Assembly: GCA_003508605.1 (NCBI GenBank)
Contig: DNUB01000196.1
Span: 5,394-11,964 of the forward strand
Reading direction: 5' to 3'
Source: Oscillospiraceae bacterium
GTDB lineage: Bacteria; Bacillota; Clostridia; Oscillospirales; Ruminococcaceae
Length of the DNA: 6,571 nucleotides
Under the pieces are notes generated by a model. It made no database searches. It had not been told where the DNA came from and saw nothing but the letters and a program-made list of their open reading frames with translations. Shown piece by piece: positions 5,753-6,571 of this stretch. The position numbers and the translations under genes were made by a program. Each line of letters begins with the position of its first letter. The stretch's first letter is position 1.

Positions 5753-5784
5753 AAGCTCACACCGTGTTGACAACGGTTTTGTAA
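5707..5784 (+). CDS. Candidate 25-residue leader peptide or small protein ahead of purE
   Basis: An ATG at 5707-5709 opens 25 codons ending at TAA (5782-5784). It is preceded by AAGGAAAGGA (5687-5696), a good ribosome site with about 10 bases of spacing. The peptide starts MKPFGKLTLRLFNLI and ends in VLTTVL. It is basic at the N-terminus and rich in Leu (6) and Thr (4). It lies wholly between the predicted transcription start (5679) and a strong terminator (5795-5824), the classic placement of an attenuator leader peptide. There is no run of one regulatory amino acid codon, so a simple amino-acid-sensing model is not obvious. It could instead be a small membrane-active protein from a stand-alone transcript, or a chance frame. 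No family is recognised. Confidence 0.45.
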   Translation: MKPFGKLTLRLFNLIQAHTVLTTVL

Positions 5785-5794
5785 ACGCATACAC

Positions 5795-5829
5795 GCTGAT
5801 TTTCTACCCGAAAATCAGCTTTTTATTTT
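5795..5829 (+). terminator. Strong intrinsic terminator (attenuator) upstream of purE
   Basis: A perfect 10-bp inverted repeat, GCTGATTTTC (5795-5804) with GAAAATCAGC (5810-5819), encloses the loop TACCC. TTTTTATTTT follows from 5820. It starts 10 bases after the leader frame's stop codon and ends about 50 bases before purE. Unless antitermination occurs, it should stop most transcripts from the promoter at 5645-5672. No second promoter is clear between it and purE, so purE expression should depend on readthrough. Confidence 0.9.
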
Positions 5830-5877
5830 GTGATTATTTTAACAGAGAAAAACGGTTAATAAAGAAAGGAGCAAATA

Positions 5878-6357
5878 ATGAAAAAGGTTGCGATAATAAT
5901 GGGCAGCGACAGCGATCTGCCTGTGGTTGAAAAGGCGGCGGTCCTGTTAAAGGATTACGGCGTTCCCTATGTTATGCGTGTTATGTCCGCTCACCGCTGT
6001 CCTCAGAGGGTGGCGGAGTTTTCCCGAAACGCCGAAAAGGAGGGCTTTGGAGTGATCATTGCCGCAGCGGGAATGGCGGCGCATCTTGCGGGCGCAGTTG
6101 CCGCAAATACTACCCTTCCCGTTATCGGAATACCGATAAAGTCCGGTATGGAGGGGCTTGACGCTCTGCTTTCCACCGTTCAGATGCCTTCGGGAATACC
6201 CGTCGCCGCAGTGGGCGTAAACAATGCGAAAAATGCGGCTATTTTGGCAGCGCAGATTTTGTCCCTTTCCGAGCCCGAGCTTTCACAAAGGCTTAAGGAC
6301 GAGAGGGTTAAGATGACCGACGAGGTGGAGGAGAAGGACAGAAGGCTGCAAAAATAA
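5878..6357 (+). CDS. purE: N5-carboxyaminoimidazole ribonucleotide mutase (class I PurE)
   Basis: The 159-residue cytosolic enzyme matches the normal bacterial PurE length. It makes 4-carboxy-5-aminoimidazole ribonucleotide in de novo purine synthesis. Visible hallmarks are the nucleotide/phosphate-binding IMGSDSD (7-13), SAHR (37-40) with the catalytic His39, AAAGMAAHLAG (62-72) and TVQMPSGIPV (100-109). The AAHL-G form in the third motif fits class I (the PurK-partner type) rather than the animal-type class II. SAHRCP has Cys where most class I enzymes have Thr. ATG at 5878 follows AAAGGAG (5865-5871) by 6 bases. The next gene is an XRE regulator, not purC, purK or another pur gene, so purE seems to be separate from a pur operon here. 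Its transcription probably passes an attenuator at 5795-5829. Confidence 0.97.
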   Translation: MKKVAIIMGSDSDLPVVEKAAVLLKDYGVPYVMRVMSAHRCPQRVAEFSRNAEKEGFGVIIAAAGMAAHLAGAVAANTTLPVIGIPIKSGMEGLDALLSTVQMPSGIPVAAVGVNNAKNAAILAAQILSLSEPELSQRLKDERVKMTDEVEEKDRRLQK

Positions 6358-6407
6358 AACTGCTCAACTCTCGGTTGAAAAAATTCTTCCGCTGTAAAAA
6401 TGCGTTA

Positions 6408-6436
6408 TTGTTTTTAGGGAATGCCCGTGTTAGAAT
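6408..6436 (+). promoter_or_regulatory. Possible promoter of the XRE regulator gene
   Basis: TTGTTT (6408-6413; 3 of 6) and TAGAAT (6431-6436; 5 of 6) are 17 bases apart, with an extended -10 TGT just before TAGAAT. Transcription would start near 6443, leaving a very short leader that begins at the ribosome site. The weak -35 makes this tentative. Readthrough from purE is an alternative, since no strong rightward terminator follows purE. Confidence 0.45.
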
Positions 6437-6458
6437 GCAGCTGAAAGGAAGTGGTTAA

Positions 6459-6571
6459 ATGAACACTATCAGCAAAAATATCTACACGCTGAGAAAAATG
6501 AACGGTTTTACACAGGAAGGGCTTGCAGGGCGGCTTGGCGTAACCTATCAGGCGGTGAGCAAATGGGAAAA
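6459..6571 (+). CDS. XRE-family helix-turn-helix transcriptional regulator (partial, 5' end)
   Basis: The frame runs from ATG (6459-6461) off the right edge, giving 37 complete codons. GAAAGGA (6443-6449) lies 9 bases upstream. The protein begins MNTISKNIYTLRKMNGFTQ and continues with LAGRLGVTYQAVSKWE. This is the Cro/CI-type DNA-binding domain: helix 2 at about FTQEGLAGRLG and recognition helix VTYQAVSKWE (about 28-37), with the very common Q-AVSKWE signature. The C-terminal domain, which would reveal ligand or partner, lies outside the window. It could regulate itself or a downstream gene. Nothing ties it to purE beyond adjacency. Confidence 0.9.
   Translation, partial: MNTISKNIYTLRKMNGFTQEGLAGRLGVTYQAVSKWE

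Noticed and set aside
5804..5815. PurR box (CCGAA core) in the sequence CTACCCGAAAAT
   Set aside because: Only the short CCGAA core matches, it lies in the loop and right arm of the terminator, and no paired second box exists.
5679..5877. Known purine, ZTP, PRPP or THF riboswitch ahead of purE
   Set aside because: None of the conserved core sequences that I know for these classes can be found in the leader. Only a closing stem and a terminator are visible.
6364..6378. Hairpin TCAAC-TCTCG-GTTGA just after purE as its terminator
   Set aside because: The stem is only 5-6 bp and on the plus strand is followed by A residues, not T. The T-rich side is on the minus strand, where no gene ends.

Overview
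The window looks like chromosomal DNA from a low-to-moderate GC Gram-positive anaerobe of the class Clostridia, perhaps a gut Oscillospiraceae/Ruminococcus relative. The basis is AGGAGG-type ribosome binding sites, sigma-A promoters, a Cys-anchored binding protein with a Gly/Ser/Thr linker, CcpA/LacI-type operators, many Rho-independent terminators, and a PurE of the clostridial style. The organism call is inference from style, not from a marker gene.

Layout, left to right. Positions 1-51 hold the last 16 codons of a rightward gene, closed by a strong terminator (79-118). A leftward class I SAM-dependent methyltransferase (151-1092) follows, with its own consensus-perfect promoter (1131-1159). 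Next is a leftward carbohydrate ABC importer operon, transcribed in the order binding lipoprotein (3376-4950), MalF-type permease (2212-3177), MalG-type permease (1324-2208), and ended by a terminator at 1284-1307. No ATPase gene is present, so the importer probably borrows a shared MsmK/MsmX-type ATPase encoded elsewhere. A terminator-like hairpin between the binding-protein and permease genes probably lowers permease expression.

Positions 4951-5877 are an unusually long divergent intergenic region (927 bases). The left side carries the promoter, a 5' UTR stem-loop and a cre-like operator of the sugar operon. The middle holds a second cre-like site and an unassigned hairpin. The right side carries the promoter of a leader transcript with an 8-bp stem at its 5' end, a 25-codon open frame with a good ribosome binding site, and a near-ideal intrinsic terminator. 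All of this lies ahead of purE (5878-6357), so purE is probably controlled by transcription attenuation. The window ends inside an XRE-family repressor-like gene (6459 onward).

The sugar importer and purE are core metabolic genes. I found no mobile element, CRISPR array, defence system, tRNA or rRNA. The most original item is the purE leader, which matches no riboswitch class I could recognise.
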